DNA from: Phascolarctos cinereus
Lineage: Eukaryota; Chordata; Mammalia; Diprotodontia; Phascolarctidae
Length of the DNA stretch: 64,000 nt
Reading direction: 5' to 3'
NCBI RefSeq assembly: GCF_002099425.1
Contig: NW_018344331.1
Span: 960,320-1,024,319, forward strand
Shown here: positions 44,440 to 56,555 of the stretch, piece after piece
Numbering within the stretch: position 1 is the first letter of the stretch
Layout of the letters: each line of letters begins with the position of its first letter
Program-made: the position numbers and the translations under genes
The notes under the pieces: model-generated
Told to the model about the DNA's origin: nothing
The model's input: only the letters and a program-made list of their open reading frames with translations
The model's database searches: none

Positions 44440-44650
44440 ACTCCAGAGATGTCAGGCATAGGTTACACCTTCCTAGTGTGGCCCATACAAGATTAAAATG
44501 TAATTAGGAAATATTTTTAAAAATTAAAAAAATACAATAAAACATAAATAATGTTAATATATGGTTTTCCAAGTCAATTTGCATCTGGTAAGGATTCTCA
44601 CGTGGCTTTCTTTTCTATTTGAGTTTGACATCACTGTCCTACTCCACAGC
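44440..44650. repeat. Unnamed old interspersed repeat, copy 2
   Basis: Second copy of the sequence at 21000-21180: 'agattaaaatgtaatt', 'tggttttccaagtcaatttg' and 'tctatttgagtttgacatca' occur in the same order. Confidence 0.55.
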
Positions 44651-44654
44651 TCAG

Positions 44655-45375
44655 TAGCTCTTCCTCAAAGACTGCCCCAAATTCTAGGCCTCCAAAACAT
44701 TCTGGGCCCTAGGACTTTTCCCCATAGTTCCTTCTGGCCTGTCATGGAACCGTCATCCACACCCTGACCTGGGACTTCACCCATGTTTCCCTCTGACTTT
44801 CCATGTCACCACCATTCATACCTGAGACCCAAATTGATTTATATCCCCAATTCACAGGTCCACCTGCAAAGCCTGTGATTCTGCTAGGATTTAGGGTGTT
44901 TAAGGTATCTCCTCCCACCTTTCTGAAATCACTTTACTGCCATGAGCACTGATTTGAGTGCCAATGGGAATGATGTAAAGGAATTAAACCCACCTCAGAA
45001 AGTTCTCTCCCCAACAATAGGACTGTTTCAATAGTATAGAGACAACCGCTTTGCCATTCAGAAGCATTTAAGACTGTCACGTCTCACTTGTGGTAACAGT
45101 TTTGGCCAGGAATCCCAGACCACCCCCCTCTTCTTACAGAGCTTTCCATTACTGGAACTTTACCACAACACTAGCCACATTACAAATACTAATAGTCCCC
45201 AAAATGGACCCAGAAGTTTCACTTCTTACCATCCCCCTTCAGGTAGTCCCATGGTTGTTCTCAATAGAGCCTGCCCTTTGTGGGAAGTCTTCACCACACA
45301 GGGCACATTACCATTAATGAGGGTCTTATCTATGGACCAGAAGGATTTACTTCTTAACATTCCCTCCAGGTATTT
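44655..45375. other. No gene recognised
   Basis: About 720 bases. The open frames here show no domain or splice context that I can support. Confidence 0.35.
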
Positions 45376-45377
45376 TA

Positions 45378-45612
45378 CCCATTGGGCAGTGGCCCAGTGG
45401 TTAGAGTGCCAGGTGCTGGAGACAGGGAAACCCGAGTTCAAATCTGACATCAGCCACTTACTAGTGACTGTGCAAGTCACTTAACCCTGTTTGCTCTTTT
45501 TCCTCATCTGTAAAACGAGCTGGAGAAGGAAATGGCAAACCATTTGCCAACAAAAACCCAAAGGGGATCACAAAGAGTGGAACGTGACTGAAAAAAATGA
45601 CTAAACAATAAT
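45378..45612 (+). repeat. Marsupial tRNA-derived SINE with long tail
   Basis: Head 'gcagtggcccagtggttaga', 'ccgagttcaaatctgacatc', tail 'ggagaaggaaatggcaaacc'. Confidence 0.8.
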
Positions 45613-45877
45613 ATTCTATCTATTGTTATTCTCAGCAGCAGATTAAGACTGTAGTGGAGGATTAACAGTTTTACTCTCAGGACTAGAACCCAATATTCTT
45701 TTTAGCCTTGACCTGAGAGTCCCTAAGGCCTTCTTCTATGTCCTGGGATGTTCTATCAATTTGAGGTTCTCAATCTGTACCATCTCTATTCCAGGACTGG
45801 ATAAGGACTCAGATATGAATCTTTGGTTTGAGAGCTCTGGCACTTTTACAACTGCTTAGCCTATGAAAAGGATAGCA

Positions 45878-46125
45878 ATGGGTGATGCAATGGGTGAAAT
45901 GGTGGGCATGGAGTCAGGAAGGATCAACTCCCTGATTTCAAATCTGATGTCAGACACTTACCAGCTGTGTGACCCTAGGCAAGTCGCTTAACCATTCCCT
46001 CAGTTTCCTCATCTGTAAAATGAACCGATGAACTGAAGAAGGAAATGACAAATCACCCCTCTGCCAAGAAAACCCCAAATTGGATTATAAAAAGTTGGAC
46101 ACAGCTGAAACAATTGGGCAACAAT
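45878..46125 (+). repeat. Marsupial tRNA-derived SINE with long tail
   Basis: 'gtcagacacttaccagctgt', 'tgaccctaggcaagtcgctt' and a tail with 'agaaaaccccaaattggatt'. Confidence 0.8.
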
Positions 46126-47055
46126 GGCCTATGGAAGAGGACCTCAGAGTGGAGGACACCACACTGAACTTGCAAATAATCCTTATGTACTGCTGTTAGA
46201 ATCCACCTTGGAAAGAACAGGGAGAGCAAAGGGAGACAGAAGAACTAAGAGCAGCAGAACCACCACCCTCCATTGCTTTGTAGCTTCTCATTCACCCAAA
46301 GCGATATTGATTACTAGCCAGAATTAGACTCCAAAATCAATCATCATTTATCAGTTCTGCACCAAAACCACAGGGTCAAGAAAAGGCCTAGCGTGAGCAT
46401 CAGGGAAAGGACTGCTAGGTGGCCAGCAGGGAGAGGAAAGGTGGTCAGCCACTAAGGAGCCTAGCTGTGCTGTCACAAAGGTAGCAGGAGGCAGAGCAAC
46501 ATGGCAGTGTTTCCACTGTTTGCAGGATTTGTGGCAATGACTGTCACTGGCTAGAAGACTTTCGGTTTGCTTGGGGGTTTCCTTATTGGATCTTCTGTGA
46601 TTGATCACCTTTTTTCCTGTTTTTTTTTAAATAAACTTTCTATTACTAAGGAGGATCCAAGTCAGAAGTATAGACCATCAGGGCTGGGAAAGGAATCTGG
46701 AGGAGTCATCCCAGCCATCCTCGTGGCCCTGGCCAGATATAAGCTTCCTTATTCTTTCTGTTTCTTAGGAATCTTGGGGAAGAGGAGTTTAGAGGCTCCA
46801 TGGATCACTCATCCTAAGTCTTAGCTCCAGAGTTTCAGGAAAAACTCAAAGTTTGCATATTTCTTAGGTCTGCATTTTGTCTATGCTGCCCAGATGCACA
46901 AATCTGAATTTTTTTAATTAAGATTTTTGGCTGTAGGAGGTCATCTACAATTCTGACTCCAGAATCTTACTGTGAGGTGAATTTTCTTCTCTATTTGGAA
47001 AGGTATATAAATGTTTTTTATCCCACTCATCCTCCTCACCCAACCCTGAGTAGAC
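46126..47055. other. No gene recognised
   Basis: About 930 bases with a few short open frames and no identifiable repeat, exon or motif. Confidence 0.35.
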
Positions 47056-47059
47056 TTAG

Positions 47060-47830
47060 AAACATCACAATCATAGAATCTCACTTTGGTAGACCCCCAA
47101 AGCTGTCAAATGCAATTCATAGCTGAAGAATTGCCTCTACAAGAGATCCAACAGATGACCACACAATTTTCATCAAAAGACCTCTAGTAAGGAGGAATTC
47201 AGTATATCTTGTGCCATTCTGTTCTAATTTGCAATAACTCTAATTGTTCAGTACATCTAGGTGGCACAGTAGATAGAGTGCTGGGCCAGGAGTCATGGGA
47301 ACCTGAGTTCAAATTTGTCCTCAGACACTTACTAGCTGTGTAACTTTAGGCAAGTCATTCAATCCTGTTTTCCTCAATTTCCTCACCTGTAAAATGAGCT
47401 GGAGAAGGAAATGGCAAACTGCTCCAGGATCTTTGCCAAGAAAACTCCAAATGTGATCATGAAGAATTAGACAATGCTAATCAACAATAACAACTAATTG
47501 TTCAGAAATTTGTCCTTACGTCTAGACTAAATCTGTCTCTGCATCATCTTCTTAGTTCTGTCCTTTGGAAACAAACATAACATATGTAATTCTTCTTCTG
47601 CTTGACAGGCCTTTAAATGCTTGACGACAGCTATGGTACCCCCTTTAGATCTTTTTTTTTCCCTTCCAGGCTAAATATCTCAGTTCCTTCAATTGGTTTG
47701 TTTATTGTTTATGATCTCAAAGCCCTTCACTCTCTTGGTCACCTGCCTCTGAATTCTTTACATGTCGCTTCCAGGACTTAACATCCTAAGACTCTACTCT
47801 GGGCACTCTTTTCTCCATGTATTCGTTTTC
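47060..47830 (-). repeat. CR1/L3 LINE 3' part, split by a SINE
   Basis: The antisense CR1/L3 ORF2 end and terminus: 'agctctaattgtt'-type sequence at 47233-47251, 'gcttgacaggcctttaaatg' and 'ggctaaatatctcagttcct' in the order seen in other copies. A SINE sits at 47252-47493. Confidence 0.65.
47252..47493 (+). repeat. Marsupial tRNA-derived SINE with 12-bp TSD
   Basis: Head 'acatctaggtggcacagtag' through tail 'ggagaaggaaatggcaaact'. The perfect direct repeat ctaattgttcag (47240-47251 and 47494-47505) fixes both ends; the host is a CR1/L3 copy. Confidence 0.9.
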
Positions 47831-47939
47831 TTGATGATTTTATTGTTCTTATGGGTATCACAGGAACATAATGCTACCATCTGTATGCAATCTGCATACA
47901 AAGTTCTACTCACATGACAGAACTCTAGTCCTGTATCAT

Positions 47940-49075
47940 TGAATATTTGTTGATGACCTTTTATATTTAGTTCATGTAATCTTATAATGTGGTATGAGGT
48001 GTTAATCTAAGCCTATCTTCTGCCAAATTATAAAATAGTGAATCCTTTCCTCAATAACTATGGTCTTTAGGACCTCACTTTTTTCATTATTATTCTTGAA
48101 AGTTTTGATCTTTTATTACTTCACATAAATTTCCTCATTATTTTCTAGCTCAATAAAATATTCTTATGGGTTTGATTGGTAGAGCACTGAATGAGCAAAT
48201 TAATTTGATAGCATTGTAATTTTATTTATGCTGGCTCAACCTACATGCCAGCGATTAATTTTTCTCTAATTATTTAGGTCTGTCTTAGCTTCCACAAAGA
48301 GTGTTTTATAGTTGGATTCATATAGTTTCGGAGAGAATCTTACTAGATGTGCTCCCAAATAGTTTATAGCTTCCTCAATCATTTTGAATGGAATATGTAC
48401 TTCTAGTGTTTCCTGCTGGGCTTTTTTGGTAATATATAAGGAATGCTCATGATTTAAGTGGATTTGTTTTATATTCTTCAACTTTGCTAAAACTATTGTT
48501 ACAAATAATTTTAGCTGACTCCCTAGCGTTCTCTAAGTACACCATCATATATCTATTAAAAGGAGATAATTTTGTTTATTCTTTGCCTATACTTACTCCT
48601 TCAGTTTCTTTTAATTGTCTTATTGCTATAATCGGCATTCTAGTACTTAGTCAAATAGTAATGATGGTAAAGCCCATCCTTGCTTCATCTTGGCTATTAC
48701 TCAAAAAGCTTCTAATTTTCTCCATTATACATAATTACTCTTAGATTTCAACAAATAGTATTTATTATATTAAGGAAAGTTCCAGTTGTCACTAATTTCT
48801 AGAATTTTTAATAGACAAAGGTATTTGTTTTATCAAAAAACTTTTCCTACATCTGTTGATATAATCATGCTTTTTATTTTATATTAACATCTTATTAACT
48901 TATGTTGAACCAACTGTGCATTCTAAATGTAAATTGAACACTCATGGTACATAATTTTTCTAATATGGTGTTGTAGTTTACCTGCTAATATTTTATAAAA
49001 AATTTTATGTCAATGTGCATTAGTACTATTTGCCTATAGTTTGCCTTCCCGTGGTTTAAGTACCAAGACTGTCTA
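47940..49075 (-). repeat. L1 LINE, antisense, reverse-transcriptase part of ORF2
   Basis: 'gtttgattggtagagcactg', 'tttgctaaaactattgttac' and 'tattaaaaggagataatttt' run parallel to the antisense L1 at 25700-26150. Decayed. Confidence 0.7.
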
Positions 49076-49089
49076 TGTTCCATAGGAAA

Positions 49090-49790
49090 AACCTAACCCC
49101 TAGAAACGAAGGCATGTACATCAATTGGGGAAATGGCTGAAGAAATTGTGGTAAATGAATATAATGCAATACTCTTGAGTGATAAAAAAAATTAGGAAAA
49201 AGTTGATTTAAAAGAGACTTGGAGGGGCAGCTAGGTTGTGCAGTGGATAGAGCCTGAAGTCAGGAGGATCTGAATTCAAATCCGGCCTCACACCAAACAC
49301 TTGATACTTATTAGCTGTGTGACCCTGGGCAAGTCACTAAACCCCAATTGTATGAAAAAAAATTAAAAAAAGAAAAATAAAAAAGAGACTTGGGAAGACT
49401 GGTATGATTTGATTAAGTAAAGTACATAGAACTGGAAGAAAAAATATATATTCTAGCATCAATATTATAAAAAATAAAATATGAATAATTCAAAGAATTA
49501 TTAGAAGACATAAAGATTAAAGAAAGCAGACCCAAAAGAACAATATATACAAATATGTTAACAAAAATAACAATAAAAAAGAAACAAAATCTGAGTTAAG
49601 TACATTGGAATATATCGTTAAGGTTAATATACACAACTTTTGTTTCTTTCAAAAATCAAGTAAAAATGGAGAATATAATTCAATATAGATTCATCTATAT
49701 AATCGCTGCTTTTGTTGTGTCAGTTTCTTTGTACATTCTTTTGCTATTGTTCTTGTATTGTGATGCTGATGTCAAAAATAAAAAAAATAT
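49090..49790 (+). repeat. L1 LINE 3' end, split by a SINE
   Basis: 'atcaattggggaaatggctg' and 'attgtggtaaatgaatataa' are the L1 ORF2 end, opposite in orientation to the L1 on its left. A SINE interrupts it at 49223-49380. Confidence 0.65.
49223..49380 (+). repeat. tRNA-derived marsupial SINE with 13-bp TSD
   Basis: Head 'ggcagctaggttgtgcagtg', core 'gtgaccctgggcaagtcact', A-rich tail. The perfect direct repeat aaaagagacttgg (49210-49222 and 49381-49393) bounds it. Confidence 0.92.
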
Positions 49791-49849
49791 CAAAAAGAAA
49801 AGGAGAGATTGGAAGGATGCTTTCTTATTAATACATAGTTTGTGCTTTG

Positions 49850-49960
49850 GGGAATTAATTGTTTTTCAATGTTTAATAGAAATTCCTTGTAAATCCATTT
49901 GGTCCTGCAGTTTTTTTTTTTTGGATGGGGAGGAATTAACTATTTGAAAATGATTGAGTG
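49850..49960 (-). repeat. L1 LINE fragment, antisense
   Basis: 'ttccttgtaaatccatttgg' parallels 26590-26610 in the antisense L1. Confidence 0.55.
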
Positions 49961-49964
49961 AAGA

Positions 49965-50900
49965 GACATCTGCTGGAATTGGGTTTAATTTTTATTCTGC
50001 TGAAAAGATAAATTGTGGAGAAGATATCTTGAAAAGAATCCTTGAGAGACTTTGTCTTGAGAAAACTAAAGGGTGGGGTTATAGTTCACATACCTATGGA
50101 GGAATCAAGCATTGCAACTGATGTTTAGAGGTGACTCTGACTATGATCTTTGTCCCAAATGATTCACTGTTAAAATATTTATCTATATATGCATTGTTTG
50201 TTGTACTTTTAATAAATTATATAGGCAATAACATGGATATATTTAATTCTATGAGAATAGAGGGTTAAGATTGAAAGAGGGGCAGCAAAAGCTAACTGGG
50301 AGAAGAGATTTTTTTCTAATTTATTTATAAACTGTAATAGGAACTCTGAGTTAATTAGATGTTAAGAGAGATTATGAATTTCTATTAATTTTGAGGACAT
50401 ACCAGAGCATGTCACTTGATTACATTAGAATCCAGGTAGGGAATTAATAAGGAAATAAGGCAGAATCTTTAGGGAATAGAGAAAGGTGAGAGTTAGTGTG
50501 GTTGTCAATACCCACATAAAATACACATGGGAGTTGTCCTAACACTTGTTACACTGCTTTGTAGCTCTGTATGACAAGCTTAATGGCTCTATGTGATTTC
50601 AGCAGCCATCTCTTTCTTAGATTAGTATAGCCACAAATTGATAGTTTCCATTATGTTAGATTAGTTTAAAATTCACCTTCTGGTACATCCCAGCTCATAA
50701 ACGTTTCAATCTAAAAATCATTCAGCTTGTCGTAGTTCAGTAGATTGTGACTAAAAAGCACTAGCTTATTCATCTTATAAGTATAGGAGGGTCCATGTTC
50801 CTGACCTTCTTCCCCTAGAATTCTATACAAGACTTGAGCAAGTGATGATATTACCAAATAATACACATGGGAGGCTAGCAGATGAGATGTAGGGTTTTCA
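49965..50900. other. No gene recognised
   Basis: About 940 bases of AT-rich sequence without an element or exon that I can name. Confidence 0.35.
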
Positions 50901-50904
50901 GAAA

Positions 50905-52490
50905 GAGATCAATCAATTAATAATTTTTTAAAGTACCTACTGTGTGCCAGGCACTATGCTAAGCATTGGGATACAAAAAGAGGCCAAAGATAAACCCTGC
51001 CTTTAAGGATCTTGCAATCTAATAGAGGAGACAACATGCAAATAAATATATACAAAATAAGCTGTATGCCAGATAAATAGGAAATAACTAACAGAGAGAA
51101 GGCTTTAGAACCAAGAGGGGTTAGGGAAGTCTTGTGAGATAAAAATATGAGTAATATACAAGGTTTTGATTGAGACTTAAAGGAAGCCAGAGAGGTCAGT
51201 AGGTAGAGTGAAGAAGAGAGAGCATTCCAGGGATGGGGGACAGCCAGAAAAAAATGTCTTAATCTGAGAGATGGAGCATTTTATTTGTGGAACAGCAGGA
51301 GGTCAGTGTCACACTGGATCAAAGAGTACATGTTGAGGAGTAAGATGCAAGAAGACTGGAAAGGTAGAAGGGGGCTAAGTTACTTAGGATTTTGAATGTC
51401 CAACAGAGCATTTTGTATTTGATCCTGGAGGTAATAGGGACCCACTGGAATAGTGTGAGTGTGGTTTGGGGGTAGATGGGAGACGTGACATGATCACATC
51501 TGTACTTTGAGAAAATCACTTTAGTAGCTGAATGGAGGATGGATTGGAGTAAGGAGAGACTTGAGGCAAGCATATTACACTATTCAAAATAGGAGGTGGT
51601 GAGAATCTACACTAGAGTGGCAGCTGTGTCAGAAAAGTGGACATACTTGAGAGATATGAAGGTGACATCAGTTTTAACAACAGGTTGGATATGGGGGGGG
51701 GTGAGAAATAATGAGGACTTAAAAATGACTCCTACATTGTGAACCTGAAGGATTTAGAGGATGGTGTTGCTCTCTACAGTAATAAGGAAGGTAGGAGGTG
51801 GGGAAGGGCTTGGGGGGAAAATAATGAGTTCTGTTTTAGATATATTGAGTATAAGATATCTACTGACATCCAGTTTGAGGTGTCTAAAAGGCAGTTGGAG
51901 ATGCGAGATTGGATGTCAATAGAGAGACTGGGAGCAAGATAGGAAGATTTGAGAATCAATAACATAGAGATGCTAAGTGGATAGAGCACTGGACCTGGAG
52001 CCAGGGAGAAATGAGTTCAAATCTGGCCTCAGATACTTACCAGCCATGTGACCCTTGAATAAATTATTTAACTTCTGCTTGCCTTAGTTTCATCATATGT
52101 AAAAATGTGGATAATAATAGTACCTAGCTCCCAAGGTTGTTATGAGGATCAAATGATATAATAATTGTAAAGTGCTTATCATAATGTCTGACATATAACA
52201 AACTATGCGAATGTTGTTGTTGTTGTTATTATTATTACTGGAGAAGAGAAGAGGGCACAGCACTGAACCTTGATGGACACCGATGGCTAGAAAGCATGAT
52301 CTGGAAGAGGATCTAGCAAAGGAATTTGAGAAGGAGCACTCATGTAGGATGAGAACCAGCAGAGGGTTGCGTCTTGAAGGAGAGTGAGCAAAAGTGCCCA
52401 AAGCTGCATAGAGGTGAAGAAGAATGAGGATAGAGAGAAGGTCATTGGATTTGGCAACTAAAAGAGATGTGTGCATGTTAACCAAAGAAA
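50905..52490 (-). repeat. L2 LINE, antisense, best-preserved L2 of the window
   Basis: From the 3' terminus at 50905 to the RT core. The minus strand reads SRIKYKMLCWTFKILSNLAP (51430-51490), SDIQSRISNCLLDTSNWMS-like sequence (51860-51930) and IGVHQGSVLCPLLFS (52270-52310), the L2 GVPQGSVLGPLLFS block. It is frame-broken and interrupted by a SINE at 51970-52238. Confidence 0.8.
51970..52238 (+). repeat. Full-length MIR-like SINE inside L2
   Basis: 'gctaagtggatagagcactg', 'ctcagatacttaccagccat', 'gttgttatgaggatcaaatg' and a TTG/TTA tail. Confidence 0.8.
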
Positions 52491-52499
52491 GAGAGGAGC

Positions 52500-53800
52500 A
52501 GAAAAATTAGCCACAGAGATACAGGCTATTTATGGGCAGCATCTTCTCATAGTGAGGCTGGTAAACATTGAGGGATTCTCCCATCCATGCAGATTCTAGA
52601 CTGTTGGGCATTGATGTGGCTATACTTTGTAAGTCTTTTGATGTTTCACCCTTTCTGTGGCAGGAAATAACACCTGTAAAATAACATGTGGAGTCCTGAG
52701 GACTCACAGCTACCAAACTAGCCTGACATGGGAGTATGGAATTCCAAGCAGTGGTGCCTGGATTTCTCTTGAGCCTTTTCTGATAAGTAGCTTCCCTAGT
52801 CCCTCCATTTTGGACAGGGACAGGGAAAGGAGTCACAATAGGCCCCAGTGAATCTAATTTGTACCCCAGAAATCTTTCATGAGTTCTTTATACTTGCACT
52901 TATTGGAACCCACAAAGCAGTAACAGTGAAGATTGAAGACATAAAGTATATTCTTTGTACAACTAATTCCAGGTGACAATTGTAGTCCAGTCATTTTATG
53001 AAGGACACACAGCATATCTGTGTGTAAGGCTTCTGTAAACCGAGTGGACTACCCATATTTGGATTACAAGATAGTGGGTCTATAGTTTTCTGGAGAAGTT
53101 ACAGGTGTTAGTGAGAAGGTAGACACCATAGCTCTCATTTGTCTGTATCTGGTAAACATATCTAGAGTTTCAGCAGTGGATGACTACCCATGCTTCCTCT
53201 ATGGAAGCATACCAAAAGATAAAATTTTGAGCAGAAAACATTACAAAAACTTTAAAGGTGGGTAGAGAAATTTGACTTTGAAGATTATCCAGTGGTTGGG
53301 GAAAGGAAAAGCTGTGGCGTTTTCTTGTAGGAATGGGATATTGGCTACTTTATGGAACACAAAATTCACCTCAATGTCTTGGGAATGCTTTTTTTAAGAC
53401 TGGTATTGGGAACTTGCTTGTACCTAAGATGGAGGACATCAAGAACTACCTAAAGGAGTTGCTAATTGATAGCATCCTCCCAGCGTCCGATAGTCCATAG
53501 TGGTGGTACAGAAAAAGATCAGTTAAGAGTGTGGTGTTCATGAAATGTATAAGATAATTATGATATCATTTCATGTGTTCACAATGATATGGACTATATG
53601 CCAAAGAGCTAAGTATTTTTTAGTGTTTAATTTGTACAATGGGCACTATCACATCCCAATGTCAGAAGCAAGATGAGGAGAAGATGGTCTTCGTCAGCCC
53701 AGTAAGATTATAACTACTTAATGACATGCCCCAAAGGATTTCTTTCTTAAACAATTTTCATGCCCTGAAAGTTTCTGATGGCTCATAGAGGCATATATTT
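52500..53800 (+). mobile_element. Fossil Ty3/Gypsy-like LTR retroelement, pol region
   Basis: At 53430-53495 the plus strand encodes EDIKNYLKELLIDSILPASD, which resembles the start of Ty3/Gypsy reverse transcriptases (xxYLKEMLDAGIIRPSxSP). About 190 bases on, a second stretch around 53670-53700 encodes DEEKMVFVSP, like the RT DxxKTAFxTP block. Spacing and order fit one RT domain. The element is broken in several places, lacks recognised LTRs and is ancient. The portion 52500-53400 is included only because no other family claims it. Confidence 0.45.
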
Positions 53801-53812
53801 AAGGCTAACATA

Positions 53813-54085
53813 GAGGCAGCTACATAGCACAACGGATAGAGTGCTGGACTTGGAATCGGGAATATCTGGATTCGAATTTGACCTCAGATACCTCCTAACT
53901 ATGTGATCCTGGCCAAGTCACTTAACCTCTTTTAGCCACAGTTTCCTTGACTATACCATTAGGATAATAATAGCACCTATCTTCCAGAGTTGTTGAGAGA
54001 CTCAAATGAGATATTATTTGGAGCGCACTTAACACAATGTTGGGCACATCGTAGGCATTTAATAAATGCTTATTCCCTTTCCTTC
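53813..54085 (+). repeat. Full-length MIR-like SINE
   Basis: Head 'gcagctacatagcacaacgg', core 'tatgtgatcctggccaagtc', tail 'taggcatttaataaatgctt'. Confidence 0.85.
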
Positions 54086-54089
54086 CCCC

Positions 54090-54555
54090 ACCATAGAAAA
54101 AAATGATGCCACCTTCAATTCTCATGTAACCCTGAGACTTCTTGTGAAGGGGTGGAGGGAGGTGGGGAGCTAGGCCCCCTTTCACACTGGCTGCATGGAA
54201 ACTGCTCTCATGAGAGAGCTTTCATCTATATCTTTGACTTTTTTGTGTGTTTCTTTTGATAATTGTGGGTGAAAAAGAAGTGATCCTAAGATAGACATTT
54301 CTAACCTTTGAGTTCACCTTGCGATTTCAAGAGGTCTTGAAATCCTTGGTTCTCAGTTGGTATAGGAGTTGCCCTCTCTACATACACTACAGTATTTTTT
54401 AGAGGAGATAGCCACCAGCTAGAGGATAAACCCAATGCCAGAAGACATAGACTTGGAAGGAATTTGTTTAGACAATGCAAAGCTGAGGTGAAATGTAAAA
54501 TATTGATGTAGATGTCCTACAAATTCCTTCATGTTCTTATGTTTAAGTCTCAACT
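54090..54555. other. No gene recognised
   Basis: About 470 bases without an identifiable element. Confidence 0.35.
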
Positions 54556-54559
54556 TCTC

Positions 54560-54720
54560 AGGTTAGGCTACAATAAACATTTGTTAAGCACCTACTACGT
54601 GCCAATTATCCTGCTAAGTTCTGGGAATGCAAATATGAAAAAAAAAGAGAGTTTTTGCCCTCAAAGAACTTAAAATCTAATGAGGGAGGGAAACAATACA
54701 AAAAAGGAAAGCTGGAAAGG
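54560..54720 (-). repeat. L2 LINE 3' end, antisense
   Basis: 'ttgttaagcacctactacgt' and 'tcaaagaacttaaaatctaa' in complement. Confidence 0.7.
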
Positions 54721-54724
54721 GTGG

Positions 54725-55285
54725 AGGGAGTGCCACAATATTTCCAGTGTGGGGATATGATCAAGGTGTTGATGGAGTTGAAACCAAGCAGAGCAGCTTG
54801 AGGCAAATGAAGAGATGATTCACATTCTGAATCCTGCATAAAGGCAGGCTATGGGAGGAGTTTTTTGCTTTGCCCTCCAGCCCTCTAATCAGAAAGGTAG
54901 AAGCCACTGAAGGTATTGATGAGGTATGACTAGCAAAGTTGAAGCTATCTCCATAATGTTGAGCTTCCTGGTGATGAAACTATATAATAAAGACCTGGGC
55001 TGGGCATGATGAAGATGATGATGGAGTTGAAATCAAGCACAGCAGCAACACAAGCACAGATGATGGTAAATGAATACATAACTCTATTTGAATGTGTAAC
55101 AGAAAATATAAATGATTACTCCTACTTCTTCAAATATATACATGTGCAAATCTTTTGTGGTCAGCATTTCTTTTGTGTGGAGGAAACAACTAGCTTTCCA
55201 TGCCTGACAAAAGGGGAGAAAAAAACTGAAAAGATATTCAATGGTCATGAGTTATGCCAATATAATAAAAATGAGAATATTATCT
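54725..55285. other. No gene recognised
   Basis: About 560 bases. The 93-codon open frame at 55006-55287 starts in a low-complexity ATGATGATG run and has no recognisable domain. Confidence 0.35.
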
Positions 55286-55289
55286 AAAT

Positions 55290-55510
55290 TAATCTATAAA
55301 TTTCATACTATAAGAATCAAATTACCAAAGGGATACTTTGTATTTAGAACAGGAACTGAACTTATGATTTAATTGGCATAAGAAACTTCCACATGAGGGA
55401 ACTTCCTCTATCAACATATGTCCACATCTTCTATTCAGTTTAGGGTCTTTAGGGAATTGACTATGCTTGCTTCTAAGAGGTTAAGCCTAGGATCATATAG
55501 ATATTATGCA
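55290..55510 (-). repeat. THER-like SINE, old
   Basis: It parallels 59055-59275 ('acaggaactgaacttatgat' beside 'acaggaactggacccatgat', then 'ccacatcttctattcagttt' beside 'cagcatcttctctgcaattt'). Confidence 0.5.
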
Positions 55511-55519
55511 TTAAGACTA

Positions 55520-55640
55520 GATAACCCCATCTTGTGCAAGAGATTTTTCCCAGTAGCCTTGCTGTTATTAGCACCATTAGCAGATTTTCCTGGCTCTGCT
55601 TCTGGTTTTCTATTCCACTATTGCATGTCACTTCTCATAT
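55520..55640 (+). repeat. L2 LINE 3' fragment
   Basis: 'ccccatcttgtgcaagagat' and 'ttgctgttattagcaccatt' match 57090-57140. Confidence 0.6.
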
Positions 55641-55689
55641 TTTATATTTATAAGCAAAATAATAAAGTTAGTTCAGAAGGACAAAAGCT

Positions 55690-56200
55690 CTAGAATCTCA
55701 AGGGAAGTAATATGCAAAAGCATTAATGAAGGGAGCATAGCATTACCATACTTCAAAGAATATTATAAACTATAATCATCAAGACCATTTTTTAGTGTTT
55801 AAAAAAAGAATAACAACTGAAAATTTAGGTCAGTAGAACAGACTAGATAAACAAGAAACATAAATAATTAAAAAAAGATTTGATAAACCCAAGAACATAA
55901 ATTATTGAGGGAATTATTGACAAAACCTATTGGGGAAACTTGAGAGCAGTTTTTACAAGTCAGGTTTATACTAACATCATATATCAAATGCTACAATAAA
56001 TTCAAAATGGATTTGTGACCTTAATATAAAAAGTCGTACCACATAAAATTAGAATAGAATGAAAAGAGGTACCTTTCACAACGACGTCTAGTGGAATAAC
56101 TTAACCAAATCAGGGCTAGAGGAATAAAATAAATAATCTTGACTATGTAAAATTAAAATTATTTTCTGTGAAAAAGCTCAATTAAGAGAATTAGAGGAGA
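55690..56200 (+). repeat. L1 LINE, ORF2 internal fragment
   Basis: 'gtagaacagactagataaac', 'aaattcaaaatggatttgtg' and 'ataatcttgactatgtaaaa' follow the L1 ORF2 order after the RT domain. Sense orientation, decayed. Confidence 0.65.
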
Positions 56201-56221
56201 AATCTGAGAATGTTAAAAAAA

Positions 56222-56555
56222 AAAGCTTGGTGATACAGTGGATAGATTGGACTTGGAGTCAGGAAGACATGAGTTCAAATCTCAATTCAAATTGTTACTA
56301 GCTGTATGACCCAAGGCAAGTTACTTAACCTTTATCAGCCTTAGTTTCCTCATTTCTAAAATACAATAATGAAATAATAATATTATATAAATACATATTT
56401 AAATATAATACATAATTAAAATATAATATGTAAATTAAAATACAATAAAATAACAATAAAATAAAAGCACTTATCTCACAGGACTGTTGTGAGTATCAAA
56501 TGAGATAAATGATATAAAACACTTAATAAATCTCAGAGTGCTACATAAATGTTAG
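56222..56555 (+). repeat. MIR-like SINE with AT-rich expansion
   Basis: Head 'agcttggtgatacagtggat', core, then an AT-rich stretch (56365-56465) and the tail 'cacaggactgttgtgagtat'. The left part resembles 57340-57475. Confidence 0.75.

Noticed and set aside
44103-44507. 134-codon plus-strand frame
   Set aside because: Begins in a MIR-like SINE and shows no domain or splice context.
52657-52851. Plus-strand frame with CKITC...SLTWEYG, superficially like an Ig C2 domain
   Set aside because: Cysteine spacing is wrong, the second half has no Ig features, there is no phase-1 acceptor/donor pair, and it adjoins the Ty3/Gypsy-like fossil and L2.
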